Source of the DNA: Thauera sp.
GTDB taxonomy: Bacteria; Pseudomonadota; Gammaproteobacteria; Burkholderiales; Rhodocyclaceae
Assembly (NCBI GenBank): GCA_023150215.1
Contig: JAKLLJ010000005.1
Span: 1-31,474 of the forward strand
Reading direction: 5' to 3'
Length of the DNA: 31,474 nt
The first letter of the stretch is position 1, and each line of letters starts with the position of its first letter. The notes under the pieces are model-generated. The model was not told where the DNA came from. It worked only from the letters and a program-made list of their open reading frames with translations, and made no database searches. The position numbers and the translations under genes are program-made. Shown here in pieces: positions 16,377-24,282 of this stretch.

Positions 16377-18458
16377 TCAACTACTCGCGGCAAGCTCCTT
16401 CAGCAGGATGAGCTGTGCTGCGCGGCGGATGCTGCGCGGATGCTTGCGACGATAGCTGCCGTCGGGCTGCATGTCCCAGGCCTGGCAGTTGTCGCCGAGG
16501 TAGGGGCGCAGGCCTTCCTTCATGACGCGGCGCTTGAGGCGGGGGTCGAGCACCGGGAAGGCGATCTCGATGCGGCGGAAGAAGTTGCGGTCCATCCAGT
16601 CGGCGCTCGACAGGTACATCTGGTCTTCACCGTCGGCATGGAAGTGAAAGATCCGGTGATGCTCCAGGAAGCGACCGACCACCGAGCGCACGCGGATGTT
16701 TTCCGACAGGCCCGGGACGCCGGGGCGCAGCGCGCACGGGCCGCGCACGATGAGGTCGATCTCGACGCCCGCTTGCGAGGCCTCGTAGAGCGCTTCGATC
16801 GTTTCCGATTCGAGCAGTGCGTTCATCTTCGCGATCACCCGCGCGCGCCGGCCCTCGCGTGCGATCTCCGCCTCGCGCCGGATTGCGGCGACCACGTTCG
16901 GCTGCAGCGTGAATGGCGCCTGCCACAGGTGGCGCAGCTCGGTCGCCTTGCCCAGGCCGGTGAGCTGCTTGAATACGGTGGCGACGTCCTCGCCGATTTC
17001 CTGGTTGCAGGTCAGCAGGCCGAAATCGGTGTAAAAGCGCGTGGTGCGCGGATGGTAGTTGCCGGTACCCATGTGCACATAGCGTCGCAGGCCATCTTCC
17101 TCGCGACGCACGATCATCAGCAGCTTGGCATGGGTCTTGTAGCCGAACACGCCATACACCACGTGCGCGCCGACTTCCTCGAGCCGGTTGGCGAGCGTGA
17201 TGTTGGCCTCTTCGTCGAAGCGCGCCATCAGCTCCAGAACGACAGTGACTTCCTTGCCTTTCTGCGCTGCGCGCGCGAGGTGTTCCATCAGCACCGAATC
17301 GGTGCCGGTTCGATACACCGTCATCTTGATCGCCAGCACCTGCGGGTCGTCGGCGGCGGCACGCAGCATCTCGATCACTGGCCCGAAGCTCTGGAACGGG
17401 TGGTGGAGGAGGATGTCGCCGCCGCGGATCGCGGTAAAGATCTGCCGCCGCTTGTCGAGCGCCCTGGGTACGCCGGGCACGAAGGGGGCGTACTTGAGGT
17501 CAGGGCGCTCTACCCAGTCGGGCACCTGCATCAGCCGCACCAGATTGACGATGCCGGGGGTGCGGTAGAGGTCGTCCGGGGTGAGGTGGAAGTGCTGCAG
17601 CAGGAAGCCGGCCATCTGTTCGGAGCAGTTGTCCGCCACCTCCAGCCGCACTGCGTCGCCGAAGTGGCGTTGCTGCAGTTCGCCCTTGAGCGAGGCGCGC
17701 AGGTCCTTGACTTCCTCTTCATCGACGAACAGGTCGGAGTTGCGGGTGACGCGGAACTGGTAGCAGCCGAGCACGTTCATGCCGTTGAAGAGTTCGCCGA
17801 CATGGGAGTGCAGCACCGAGGACAGGAACACGAAGGTGTACTCCTGCTCGCACAGCTCGCGCGGCAGCCGGATCACGCGCGGCAGCGCACGGGGCGCCTG
17901 CACGATCGCCGCGCCGGAGTCACGGCCGAAAGCGTCGCGGCCCTCGAGTTCGACTGCGAAGTTGAGGCTCTTGTTGAGCACGCGCGGAAAGGGGTGCGCC
18001 GGATCGAGCCCGATCGGCGTCAGCACCGGCATCACCTCGCGCATGAAGTAATCGTGGATCCACGTGCGCTGGGCCTCGGTCCACAGGCTGCGGCGCAGGA
18101 ACACGACACCTTCCTTCTCGAGCGCCGGCAGGATGTCCGCGTTGAGCAGTTGGTATTGCTCGGAGATGATCTCATGCACCTCGTCGCTGACGCGCTCGAG
18201 CAGGTCGGCAGGCGCGATCCCGTCCTCGCCTGACTTGCGGCTGCCGATGCGGATCTGTTCCTTGATCCCCGACACGCGGATCTCGAAGAACTCGTCGAGG
18301 TTGCTCGACACGATGCAGAGGAAGCGCAGGCGCTCGAGCAAGGGCACGGTGGCATCGGCGGCCTGGGCCAGGACCCGGCGCTGAAACTGCAGCAGGGTCA
18401 GCTCGCGGTTGAGAAAGTGTTCGGGCGGATAGTCGAGATTGGTGCGGCTGAGATACAT
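16377..18458 (-). CDS. ppk1: Polyphosphate kinase 1
   Basis: Reversibly polymerises the gamma phosphate of ATP into polyphosphate. 693 aa. N-terminal domain begins DYPPEHFLNRELTLLQFQRRVL; then the ATP-binding PLD-like domains. The phosphorylated histidine is His443 in GYKTHAKLLMIVRRE, and a second histidine lies in EHHRIFHFHADGE, followed by MYLSSADWMDRNFFRRIE. The start at 18458 (MYLSRTN) has AGGA 6 nt upstream; the in-frame ATG at 18518 lies inside a promoter-like region. Divergent from ppx, so making and degrading polyphosphate are controlled from the same intergenic region. Confidence 0.96.
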   Translation of the reverse strand: MYLSRTNLDYPPEHFLNRELTLLQFQRRVLAQAADATVPLLERLRFLCIVSSNLDEFFEIRVSGIKEQIRIGSRKSGEDGIAPADLLERVSDEVHEIISEQYQLLNADILPALEKEGVVFLRRSLWTEAQRTWIHDYFMREVMPVLTPIGLDPAHPFPRVLNKSLNFAVELEGRDAFGRDSGAAIVQAPRALPRVIRLPRELCEQEYTFVFLSSVLHSHVGELFNGMNVLGCYQFRVTRNSDLFVDEEEVKDLRASLKGELQQRHFGDAVRLEVADNCSEQMAGFLLQHFHLTPDDLYRTPGIVNLVRLMQVPDWVERPDLKYAPFVPGVPRALDKRRQIFTAIRGGDILLHHPFQSFGPVIEMLRAAADDPQVLAIKMTVYRTGTDSVLMEHLARAAQKGKEVTVVLELMARFDEEANITLANRLEEVGAHVVYGVFGYKTHAKLLMIVRREEDGLRRYVHMGTGNYHPRTTRFYTDFGLLTCNQEIGEDVATVFKQLTGLGKATELRHLWQAPFTLQPNVVAAIRREAEIAREGRRARVIAKMNALLESETIEALYEASQAGVEIDLIVRGPCALRPGVPGLSENIRVRSVVGRFLEHHRIFHFHADGEDQMYLSSADWMDRNFFRRIEIAFPVLDPRLKRRVMKEGLRPYLGDNCQAWDMQPDGSYRRKHPRSIRRAAQLILLKELAASS

Positions 18459-18489
18459 GAGCAGTCCTGTGCGCGAGGGGTCGTGCGGG

Positions 18490-18523
18490 ATTATGTGACA
18501 TTTCCATTTCGGATTCATGACAT
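18490..18523 (-). promoter_or_regulatory. Candidate Pho-box promoter of ppk1
   Basis: On the minus strand, ATGTCAT (18517-18523), four bases GAAT, then CCGAAAT (18506-18512), ten bases, then a -10-like CATAAT (18490-18495). The consensus Pho box is two CTGTCAT units 4 bp apart placed about 10 bp before the -10, which this matches in spacing. The first unit is close to consensus and the second is poor. A third TGTCAC unit in the same 11-bp phase overlaps the -10. Expected initiation would leave a leader of about 25 nt. Confidence 0.4.
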
Positions 18524-18588
18524 CGGTGCCCTGGCGCCAAGCGCTGCCGGGTGCGCTTTCCGCGGGGCTCGGCTGCCGTGCGTGCGGT

Positions 18589-18605
18589 GCTAGAATCGCG
18601 GGCTT
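18589..18605 (+). promoter_or_regulatory. Candidate ppx promoter
   Basis: GCTAGAATCGCGGGCTT with -10 TAGAAT at 18591-18596; identical to 3608-3624 before lepA. Initiation would give a leader of about 35 nt to the ATG at 18639. No clear -35 box. Confidence 0.4.
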
Positions 18606-18638
18606 CGGCGCCTTCGGGTGTCAGACCCCGAAACGATC

Positions 18639-20138
18639 ATGCAAGATCTGATAGCCGCAATCGACCTCGGTTCCAACAGTTTCCGGCTGCAGGTGGGCCG
18701 TATCGTCAATGATCAGATCTATCCGCTCGACGGGCTGAAGGACGCTGTTCGCCTGGCCGCCGGCCTGTCGCCCGACAAGATGCTCGACCTCGCCGCGCAG
18801 CAGCGCGGGGTGGCGGCACTGCAACGCTTCCACGAACGCGTGCGCGGCTTTTCGCCCGCCCGCGTGCGCGCGGTGGCGACCAACACCTTGCGCGTGGCAA
18901 AGAACGCGCCCGAGTTCCTGATCCGCGCCGAAGCGGCGCTCGGCTTCCCGATCGAGATCATCGCCGGGCGCGAGGAGGCCCGCCTGATCTATGTGGGCGT
19001 CGCGCACACGATGCCCGACCCGCACCGTCAGCAGCTGGTCGTGGACATCGGGGGCGGATCGACCGAGTTCATCGTCGGCAAGAGCTTCGAGCCGCAACTG
19101 CTCGAATCGCGCTACATGGGCTGCGTCGGCTACAGCCTGAACTTCTTTCCCGACGGGAGGATCGACAAGCGCGGCCTCAAGGAGGCCGAGCTCGCCGCCC
19201 GTCGCGAACTGCAGACCATCTCCGCGGCTTACCGCGAGGCGGGCTGGGAAGAAGCCGTGGGCTCGAGCGGCACCGCCAAGGCGATCGTCGAGATCCTCGA
19301 GCAGAACGGCTTTTCGGCCGGCGGCATCACTCGCGACGGCCTGGAGAAGCTGAAAGCGGTGCTGCTGCGCGCCGGCAGCCTCGACAACGTCGATCTCGCA
19401 GGCCTGAAAGGCGACCGCCTGCCGGTGATCCTTGGCGGCTTCGCGATCATGAGCGCGATCTTCAAGGAGTTCGAGCTCGAGCACATGGTGTTTTCCGAAG
19501 GTGCGCTGCGCCTTGGCGTGCTCTATGACCTGCTCGGCCGCTACCATCACCACGACCTGCGCGATGCCACCGTCAATGCCTTCGTGCGCCGCTACGGCGT
19601 CGACCTGCGCCAGGCCCAGCAGGTCGCCGACACCGCCTGCCATCTGCTCGCCCAGCTCGAGCCCGAGACCGCCAATCCCGAGCACGATGACCACCGCTTC
19701 CTGCGCTGGGCTGCGATGCTGCACGAGATCGGCATCTCGGTTGCGCATTCGAGCTATCACAAGCACAGTGCCTACATCGTCGGCAACGCCGACATGCCGG
19801 GCTTTTCGCGCATGGACCAGGGCCGCCTGGCGCGCCTGACGCTTGCGCATCGCGGCAAGCTCGAGCGGGTGGCGTCGATCGATGCGGGCAGTGTGGACTG
19901 GCTGCTGATCGCTTGCCTGCGCCTCGCGGTGGTGATCCACCGTGCGCGCGACGCCCGCGGCCTGCCACCGCTGACGCTGCGCCGCGAAGGACGCGGCTTC
20001 AGCCTGACCGCCGCGCCCGGGTGGCTGCAGAAACTGCCCCTGACGGCGGCTGCGCTCGAGGAAGAGCAGCGCCAGTGGCAAGGCGTCGGGCGGGCGCTGT
20101 ATGTCCGCGCGCTGAGCCTGCGCTCGACGGCCGCCTGA
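18639..20138 (+). CDS. ppx: Exopolyphosphatase (Ppx/GppA family)
   Basis: Releases phosphate from the ends of polyphosphate and/or hydrolyses pppGpp. 499 aa. ASKHA-fold phosphate-binding motifs AAIDLGSNSFRLQVGR (about 6-21) and VVDIGGGSTEFIVGKS, plus SSGTAKAI. The C-terminal HD-like region (about 300-499) has HDDHRFLRWAAMLHEIG and SSYHKHSAYIV, giving the long Ppx form. A GTG at 18618 could add 7 residues; ATG at 18639 starts just before the conserved strand. Divergent from ppk1. Whether polyphosphate or pppGpp is the main substrate cannot be told from sequence. Confidence 0.94.
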   Translation: MQDLIAAIDLGSNSFRLQVGRIVNDQIYPLDGLKDAVRLAAGLSPDKMLDLAAQQRGVAALQRFHERVRGFSPARVRAVATNTLRVAKNAPEFLIRAEAALGFPIEIIAGREEARLIYVGVAHTMPDPHRQQLVVDIGGGSTEFIVGKSFEPQLLESRYMGCVGYSLNFFPDGRIDKRGLKEAELAARRELQTISAAYREAGWEEAVGSSGTAKAIVEILEQNGFSAGGITRDGLEKLKAVLLRAGSLDNVDLAGLKGDRLPVILGGFAIMSAIFKEFELEHMVFSEGALRLGVLYDLLGRYHHHDLRDATVNAFVRRYGVDLRQAQQVADTACHLLAQLEPETANPEHDDHRFLRWAAMLHEIGISVAHSSYHKHSAYIVGNADMPGFSRMDQGRLARLTLAHRGKLERVASIDAGSVDWLLIACLRLAVVIHRARDARGLPPLTLRREGRGFSLTAAPGWLQKLPLTAAALEEEQRQWQGVGRALYVRALSLRSTAA

Positions 20139-20185
20139 GCAACTCGCCACCGACCCACCGACCACCACGCCAAGGAGACCGCGCC

Positions 20186-20989
20186 ATGACCACGAACGCC
20201 GCTTGCGAATCCACCGAGCCCATCCTGCGCCGCCACGACAGCGACGGCGTCGCCACCCTCACGCTGAATCGTCCGCAGCAGTTCAACGCTCTTTCTTTCG
20301 AGATGCTGGAGGCGCTGATCGCGGCGATCGATGAAATCGCACGCGACGAGTCGGTGCGCGTCGTGGTGCTCGCCGGTGAGGGCAAGGCCTTCTGCGCCGG
20401 CCACGACCTCAAGGAGATGCGTGGCAACCACACCCTCGAGTTTCAGCAGCGCCTGTTCCGCTTGTGCGGCAAGTTCATGATGAAGCTGACCGAGCTGCCG
20501 CAGCCCGTCATCGCCCGCGTGCACAGCATCGCCACCGCAGCGGGCTGCCAGCTGGTGTCGATGTGCGATCTCGCGGTCGCCGCCGACAGCGCGCGCTTCG
20601 CGGTGTCGGGTATCAACGTCGGCCTGTTCTGCGCCACGCCCAGCGTCGGGCTGGCGCGCAACATGGGGCGCAAGCAGGCCTTCGAGATGCTGGTCACCGG
20701 CGACTTCATCGACGCCCACGAGGCGCAGCGCCGCGGCCTAGTGAATCGCGTGGTGGCGCCTGCGGAGCTCGACGCCGAAGTCGCGAAGCTTGCCGCCGCC
20801 ATCGCCGCCAAGTCGACAGCGGCGATCCGCATGGGCAAGCAGATGTTCTACAAGCAGCTTGAGATGGGCCTGGATGCAGCCTACCAGCTCGCTTCCGAAA
20901 GCATGGCCTGCAACATGATGTGCGAGGACGCCGCCGAAGGGATCGACGCCTTCATCGCCAAGCGCAAGCCGGAGTTCAAGGGGCGCTGA
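20186..20989 (+). CDS. Enoyl-CoA hydratase/isomerase family protein lacking both catalytic glutamates
   Basis: Crotonase-fold protein of 267 aa with strong ribosome binding site AAGGAG (20172-20177). CoA-binding/oxyanion loop GKAFCAGHDLKEM (about 67-78) and HSIATAAGCQLVSMCDLA. In classical hydratases two glutamates act on the substrate; here the first position is Gln122 (GCQL for GCEL) and the second is Gly142 (AVSGINVGLF for AQPEILIGT). This matches the ECHDC3-like branch, whose reaction is uncertain. Only 47 bp after ppx, perhaps co-transcribed, with no obvious metabolic link. Confidence 0.85.
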   Translation: MTTNAACESTEPILRRHDSDGVATLTLNRPQQFNALSFEMLEALIAAIDEIARDESVRVVVLAGEGKAFCAGHDLKEMRGNHTLEFQQRLFRLCGKFMMKLTELPQPVIARVHSIATAAGCQLVSMCDLAVAADSARFAVSGINVGLFCATPSVGLARNMGRKQAFEMLVTGDFIDAHEAQRRGLVNRVVAPAELDAEVAKLAAAIAAKSTAAIRMGKQMFYKQLEMGLDAAYQLASESMACNMMCEDAAEGIDAFIAKRKPEFKGR

Positions 20990-21017
20990 GCGAGCACCAC
21001 CACGGGGCGGACCGACC

Positions 21018-21788
21018 GTGCTGATCGACTCGCACATTCATCTCGACGCGGCCGAGTTCGACGGCGATCGAGATCGACTCATCGCCCAGGCACGCCGTGC
21101 CGGCGTGCGCGGCTTCGTCGTTCCGGCGGTCGACCGCGACAGCTTCGATGCGGTGCGCGCACTCGCCGCCGCGCGCAGCGACGTCTGCCCGGCGCTCGGC
21201 ATCCATCCGCTCTATGTGGCGCAGGCGCGCATGGATGACCTCGACCGGCTTGACACGCTGCTGGCGGAGGGCGCTGCGTACGCAGTCGGCGAGATCGGGC
21301 TTGATCACTTCGTGTCCGATGTCGATCCGACGCGGCAGCGGGAATTCTTCGTCGCGCAGCTCGAACTCGCCCGCCGCCACGGTCTGCCGGTGATCCTGCA
21401 CGTGCGCCGTGCGGTGGAGGCGGTGCTGTGCGAGCTTCGCCGGGCGGGCGGGCGCGGCGGTATCGCCCACGCGTTCAATGGCAGCCGGCAGCAGGCCGAT
21501 GCCTTCCTGGCGCGCGGTTTTCGGCTCGGCTTTGGCGGTGCGATGACCTACGAGGGTTCCACCCGCATTCGCGAGCTCGCGCGCAGCCTGCCGCTCGACG
21601 CGATCGTGCTCGAAACCGACGCGCCCGACATTCCGCCGGCCTGGGGCCGCGGCGAACGCAACCTGCCGGCCAATCTCGCACGCTACGCCGAGCTGCTGGC
21701 CGAGCTGCGCGGCATCACGGTCGACGAAGTCGTCGAGGCGACCGGCCGCAACCTCGTCGCCACGCTCGGGGGCTGGCAGCCGGGCTGA
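21018..21788 (+). CDS. TatD family metal-dependent hydrolase
   Basis: TIM-barrel amidohydrolase-fold protein of 256 aa; family members are metal-dependent DNases or other phosphoesterases. All metal ligands are present: His6 and His8 (DSHIHLD), Glu92 (GEIGLD), His128 (VILHVRR), His151 (IAHAFNGS), Asp201 (ETDAPDIPP). GTG start with a GGGGCGGA purine stretch just upstream. It is 28 bp after the crotonase gene. The sub-branch (TatD, YcfH or YjjV-like) is not resolved; the context does not decide the substrate. Confidence 0.9.
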   Translation: MLIDSHIHLDAAEFDGDRDRLIAQARRAGVRGFVVPAVDRDSFDAVRALAAARSDVCPALGIHPLYVAQARMDDLDRLDTLLAEGAAYAVGEIGLDHFVSDVDPTRQREFFVAQLELARRHGLPVILHVRRAVEAVLCELRRAGGRGGIAHAFNGSRQQADAFLARGFRLGFGGAMTYEGSTRIRELARSLPLDAIVLETDAPDIPPAWGRGERNLPANLARYAELLAELRGITVDEVVEATGRNLVATLGGWQPG

Positions 21789-21790
21789 AA

Positions 21791-22390
21791 TCAGGCAGCC
21801 GTCGCGCTTGGGTGGCAGGAACGCGCGATCAGATCCGCGATGTCGCGCTTGAGGCGCGTCACGTCGTGGTCGAACTTCTCGTAGATCATCAGGGACGCCC
21901 CGAACACATAGGCGTAGAGCAGCATGCAGCGACTCGACGCTTCGTCCATCGGCACGCCGCAGGCAAGAAACAGATCGCGTGCGCAGCGCAGGCGCACGTC
22001 ATCCACTTCTGCCACGATTGCGGCGGCTTCCGCGTCGCGACGCGCCCAGTCGCGCACCGCCAGTTCGATCATCATGCCGCGCCGGCTGCGACTGGCACTG
22101 TAGACGTCGATCACATGGTAGATCTGTTCCTGCTCGCGTCCGGGCTGGGCGCGGGTCTGCTTGATGATGTCGCGAATGCGACCTTCCTTCCATTGCCCGA
22201 GCACTGCCATCAAGAGGTCGCGACGATCGGTGAAGTGCCAGTAGAAGCTTCCCTTGGTGACTTTCAGGCGCTTCGCGAGCACCTCGACGCGCAGGCCGGC
22301 GATGCCTTCTTCGGCGAGCACTTCGGTTGCTCCGGCGACCCAGGCGTCGCGGTCGAGCTGAGTACGCGGCTTTTTCGCGGTATTGTCCAT
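21791..22390 (-). CDS. TetR/AcrR family transcriptional regulator
   Basis: DNA-binding repressor of 199 aa. N-terminal helix-turn-helix (about 30-55: GLRVEVLAKRLKVTKGSFYWHFTDRRDLL) and a helical ligand domain with RRGMMIELAVRDWARRD and YAYVFGASLMIYEKFDHD. An in-frame ATG at 22420 would add 10 residues but overlaps repeated CCATAC sequences that look like operator DNA; neither start has a good ribosome binding site. Divergent from etfB-etfA-acd, which it plausibly controls, with an acyl-CoA or fatty acid as likely effector (inference). The stop lies 2 bp from the end of the convergent TatD gene. Confidence 0.9.
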   Translation of the reverse strand: MDNTAKKPRTQLDRDAWVAGATEVLAEEGIAGLRVEVLAKRLKVTKGSFYWHFTDRRDLLMAVLGQWKEGRIRDIIKQTRAQPGREQEQIYHVIDVYSASRSRRGMMIELAVRDWARRDAEAAAIVAEVDDVRLRCARDLFLACGVPMDEASSRCMLLYAYVFGASLMIYEKFDHDVTRLKRDIADLIARSCHPSATAA

Positions 22391-22416
22391 ACGCGTTAGT
22401 ATTGACGATTCGGACA

Positions 22417-22453
22417 CCATACGCTACCGTACGCTCCATACTTGGCCGTATGG
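22417..22453. promoter_or_regulatory. Candidate TetR operator in tetR/etfB gap
   Basis: CCATAC (22436-22441) and GTATGG (22448-22453) are inverted arms separated by 6 bp. CCATACGCT at 22417 and two ACGCT direct repeats 10 bp apart (22421, 22431) add further half-site-like sequence. The position between divergent regulator and target genes suits an autoregulated operator. Confidence 0.4.
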
Positions 22454-22495
22454 GAAATGCTGCCCTGCAGCAGTGCGACTGGCCAAGGGCGGTGA

Positions 22496-22529
22496 CATAA
22501 TCCGGAAGTCGGGCCCGGTGGACCGGGCT
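22496..22529 (+). promoter_or_regulatory. Candidate etf -10 box and leader hairpin
   Basis: CATAAT (22496-22501) resembles a -10 box. Just after the expected start point, GGCCCGG...CCGGGCT (22512-22529) forms a 7-bp hairpin with loop TGGA. The etfB ribosome binding site GAAGAGGAG (22546-22554) lies downstream and is free. No clear -35 box. Confidence 0.35.
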
Positions 22530-22563
22530 GCCCATCCCTTGCAAAGAAGAGGAGCGCGTCAGA

Positions 22564-23325
22564 GTGAAGATTCTCGTACCCGTCAAGCGCGTGGTGGATT
22601 ACAACGTCAAGGTTCGCGTCAAGGCCGATGGCAGCGGCGTGGATCTGGCCAACGTCAAGATGAGCATGAACCCGTTCGACGAGATCGCGGTGGAAGAGGC
22701 GGTGCGTCTGAAGGAAGCGGGGGTGGCGACCGAGGTGGTGGCGGTGAGCTGCGGCGTCGGTGCGTGCCAGGAGACCCTGCGCGCGGCGATGGCGATCGGT
22801 GCCGACCGCGGCATCCTGGTGGAAACGGAGGTCGAGCTGCAGCCGCTGGCGGTGGCCAAGCTGCTGAAGGCGGTGTGCGACAAGGAGCAGCCGCAGCTGG
22901 TGTTGTGCGGCAAGCAGGCGATCGACGACGACGCCAGCCAGACCGGGCAGATGCTGGCGGCGCTGGCGGGCTGGCCGCAGGCGAGCTTCGCGTCCAAGGT
23001 GGCACTCGCCGATGAGGGTACGCAAATGAGGGCGGTCGTCACGCGCGAGATCGACGGCGGCCTCGAGACCCTGTCGGTGAAGCTGCCGGCGGTGGTGACC
23101 ACCGACCTGCGCCTCAACGAGCCGCGCTACGCCACCCTGCCCAACATCATGAAGGCGAAGAAGAAGCCGCTCGAGACCGTGAAGCCGGCCGAGCTGGGCG
23201 TCGATGTCGCCCCGCGTTTGAGCACGCTCAAGGTGTCCGAGCCGCCCAAGCGCAGCGCCGGCGAGCGTGTGGCCGACGTGGCCCAGCTGGTCGACAAACT
23301 CAAGAACGTTGCGAAGGTGCTCTGA
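22564..23325 (+). CDS. etfB: Electron transfer flavoprotein subunit beta
   Basis: AMP-binding subunit (253 aa) of the ETF heterodimer that accepts electrons from acyl-CoA dehydrogenases and passes them to ETF:quinone oxidoreductase. Conserved MKILVPVKRVVDYNVKVRV, MNPFDEIAVEEAVRLKE, LVLCGKQAIDDDASQTGQML and VTTDLRLNEPRYATLPNIMKAKKKPLE. GTG start with strong ribosome binding site GAAGAGGAG nine bases upstream. It precedes etfA by 2 bp. Confidence 0.97.
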   Translation: MKILVPVKRVVDYNVKVRVKADGSGVDLANVKMSMNPFDEIAVEEAVRLKEAGVATEVVAVSCGVGACQETLRAAMAIGADRGILVETEVELQPLAVAKLLKAVCDKEQPQLVLCGKQAIDDDASQTGQMLAALAGWPQASFASKVALADEGTQMRAVVTREIDGGLETLSVKLPAVVTTDLRLNEPRYATLPNIMKAKKKPLETVKPAELGVDVAPRLSTLKVSEPPKRSAGERVADVAQLVDKLKNVAKVL

Positions 23326-23327
23326 TC

Positions 23328-24260
23328 ATGCCGATTCTCGTCATTGCCGAACACGACAACCAAACGATCAAGGCCTCGACGCTCAACACCGTGGCCGCGG
23401 CCACCCGGCTGGGGGGCGAGGTCCATGTGCTGGTGGCCGGCGGCGGCTGCAGTGCGGCGGCCGAAGCGGCGGCGAAGGTCGCCGGCGTGGCCAAGGTGCT
23501 GCTGTGCGATGCGCCGCACTACGAGGCGCAGACCGCCGAGAACGTGGCCGAGCTGGTCAAGGGCCTGGCCGGCGGCTACAGCCACGTGCTGGCGCCGGCG
23601 ACCCCAGCCGGCAAGAACATGCTGCCGCGCGTGGCCGCGCTGCTCGACGTGGCGCAGATCAGCGACATCGTTGCGATCGAGTCCGCCGACACCTTCGTGC
23701 GCCCGATCTACGCCGGCAACGCGCTCGCCACCGTCAAGAGTGCCGACGCGATCAAGGTCATCACCGTGCGCACCACCGCGTTCGACGCCGCGGCTGCGGA
23801 AGGTAACGCGGCGCCGCTCGAGGCGGTCGCTGCCGCGGCCGATCTGGGCGTGAGCGCGCTGGTCGGGCGCGAGATCGTCAAGAGCGCGCGCCCCGAACTG
23901 GGTGCGGCCAAGATCATCGTCTCCGGCGGGCGCGGCCTGGGCAGCGGCGACGCCTACCACCAGCTCCTCGAGCCGCTCGCCGACAAGCTCGGCGCCGCGC
24001 TCGGCGCCTCGCGCGCCGCGGTCGATGCGGGCTACGTGCCCAACGACTACCAGGTCGGCCAGACCGGCAAGATCGTCGCCCCGCAGCTCTACATCGCGAT
24101 CGGCATTTCGGGCGCGATCCAGCACCTGGCGGGCATGAAGGACTCCAAGGTGATCGTGGCGATCAACAAGGATCCCGAAGCGCCGATCTTCCAGGTCGCC
24201 GACTACGGCCTGGTTGGTGACCTGTTCCAGGTAGTACCGGAACTCACCGGCGCGATCTGA
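23328..24260 (+). CDS. etfA: Electron transfer flavoprotein subunit alpha
   Basis: FAD-binding subunit (310 aa) of ETF. The N-terminal domain (PILVIAEHDN...) pairs with EtfB. The C-terminal FAD domain has SGGRGLGSGDAYHQLLEPLA, ASRAAVDAGYVPNDYQVGQTGKIV, PQLYIAIGISGAIQHLAGM and the family signature INKDPEAPIFQVADYGLVGD. The partner dehydrogenase is probably the acyl-CoA dehydrogenase encoded two genes downstream. Confidence 0.97.
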   Translation: MPILVIAEHDNQTIKASTLNTVAAATRLGGEVHVLVAGGGCSAAAEAAAKVAGVAKVLLCDAPHYEAQTAENVAELVKGLAGGYSHVLAPATPAGKNMLPRVAALLDVAQISDIVAIESADTFVRPIYAGNALATVKSADAIKVITVRTTAFDAAAAEGNAAPLEAVAAAADLGVSALVGREIVKSARPELGAAKIIVSGGRGLGSGDAYHQLLEPLADKLGAALGASRAAVDAGYVPNDYQVGQTGKIVAPQLYIAIGISGAIQHLAGMKDSKVIVAINKDPEAPIFQVADYGLVGDLFQVVPELTGAI

Positions 24261-24282
24261 ACTCCGCGCGCCGAGCCCGAGC

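Noticed and set aside
16440..18233. A 597-codon + strand frame
   Set aside because: It is the antisense shadow of ppk1, with no recognisable domains.
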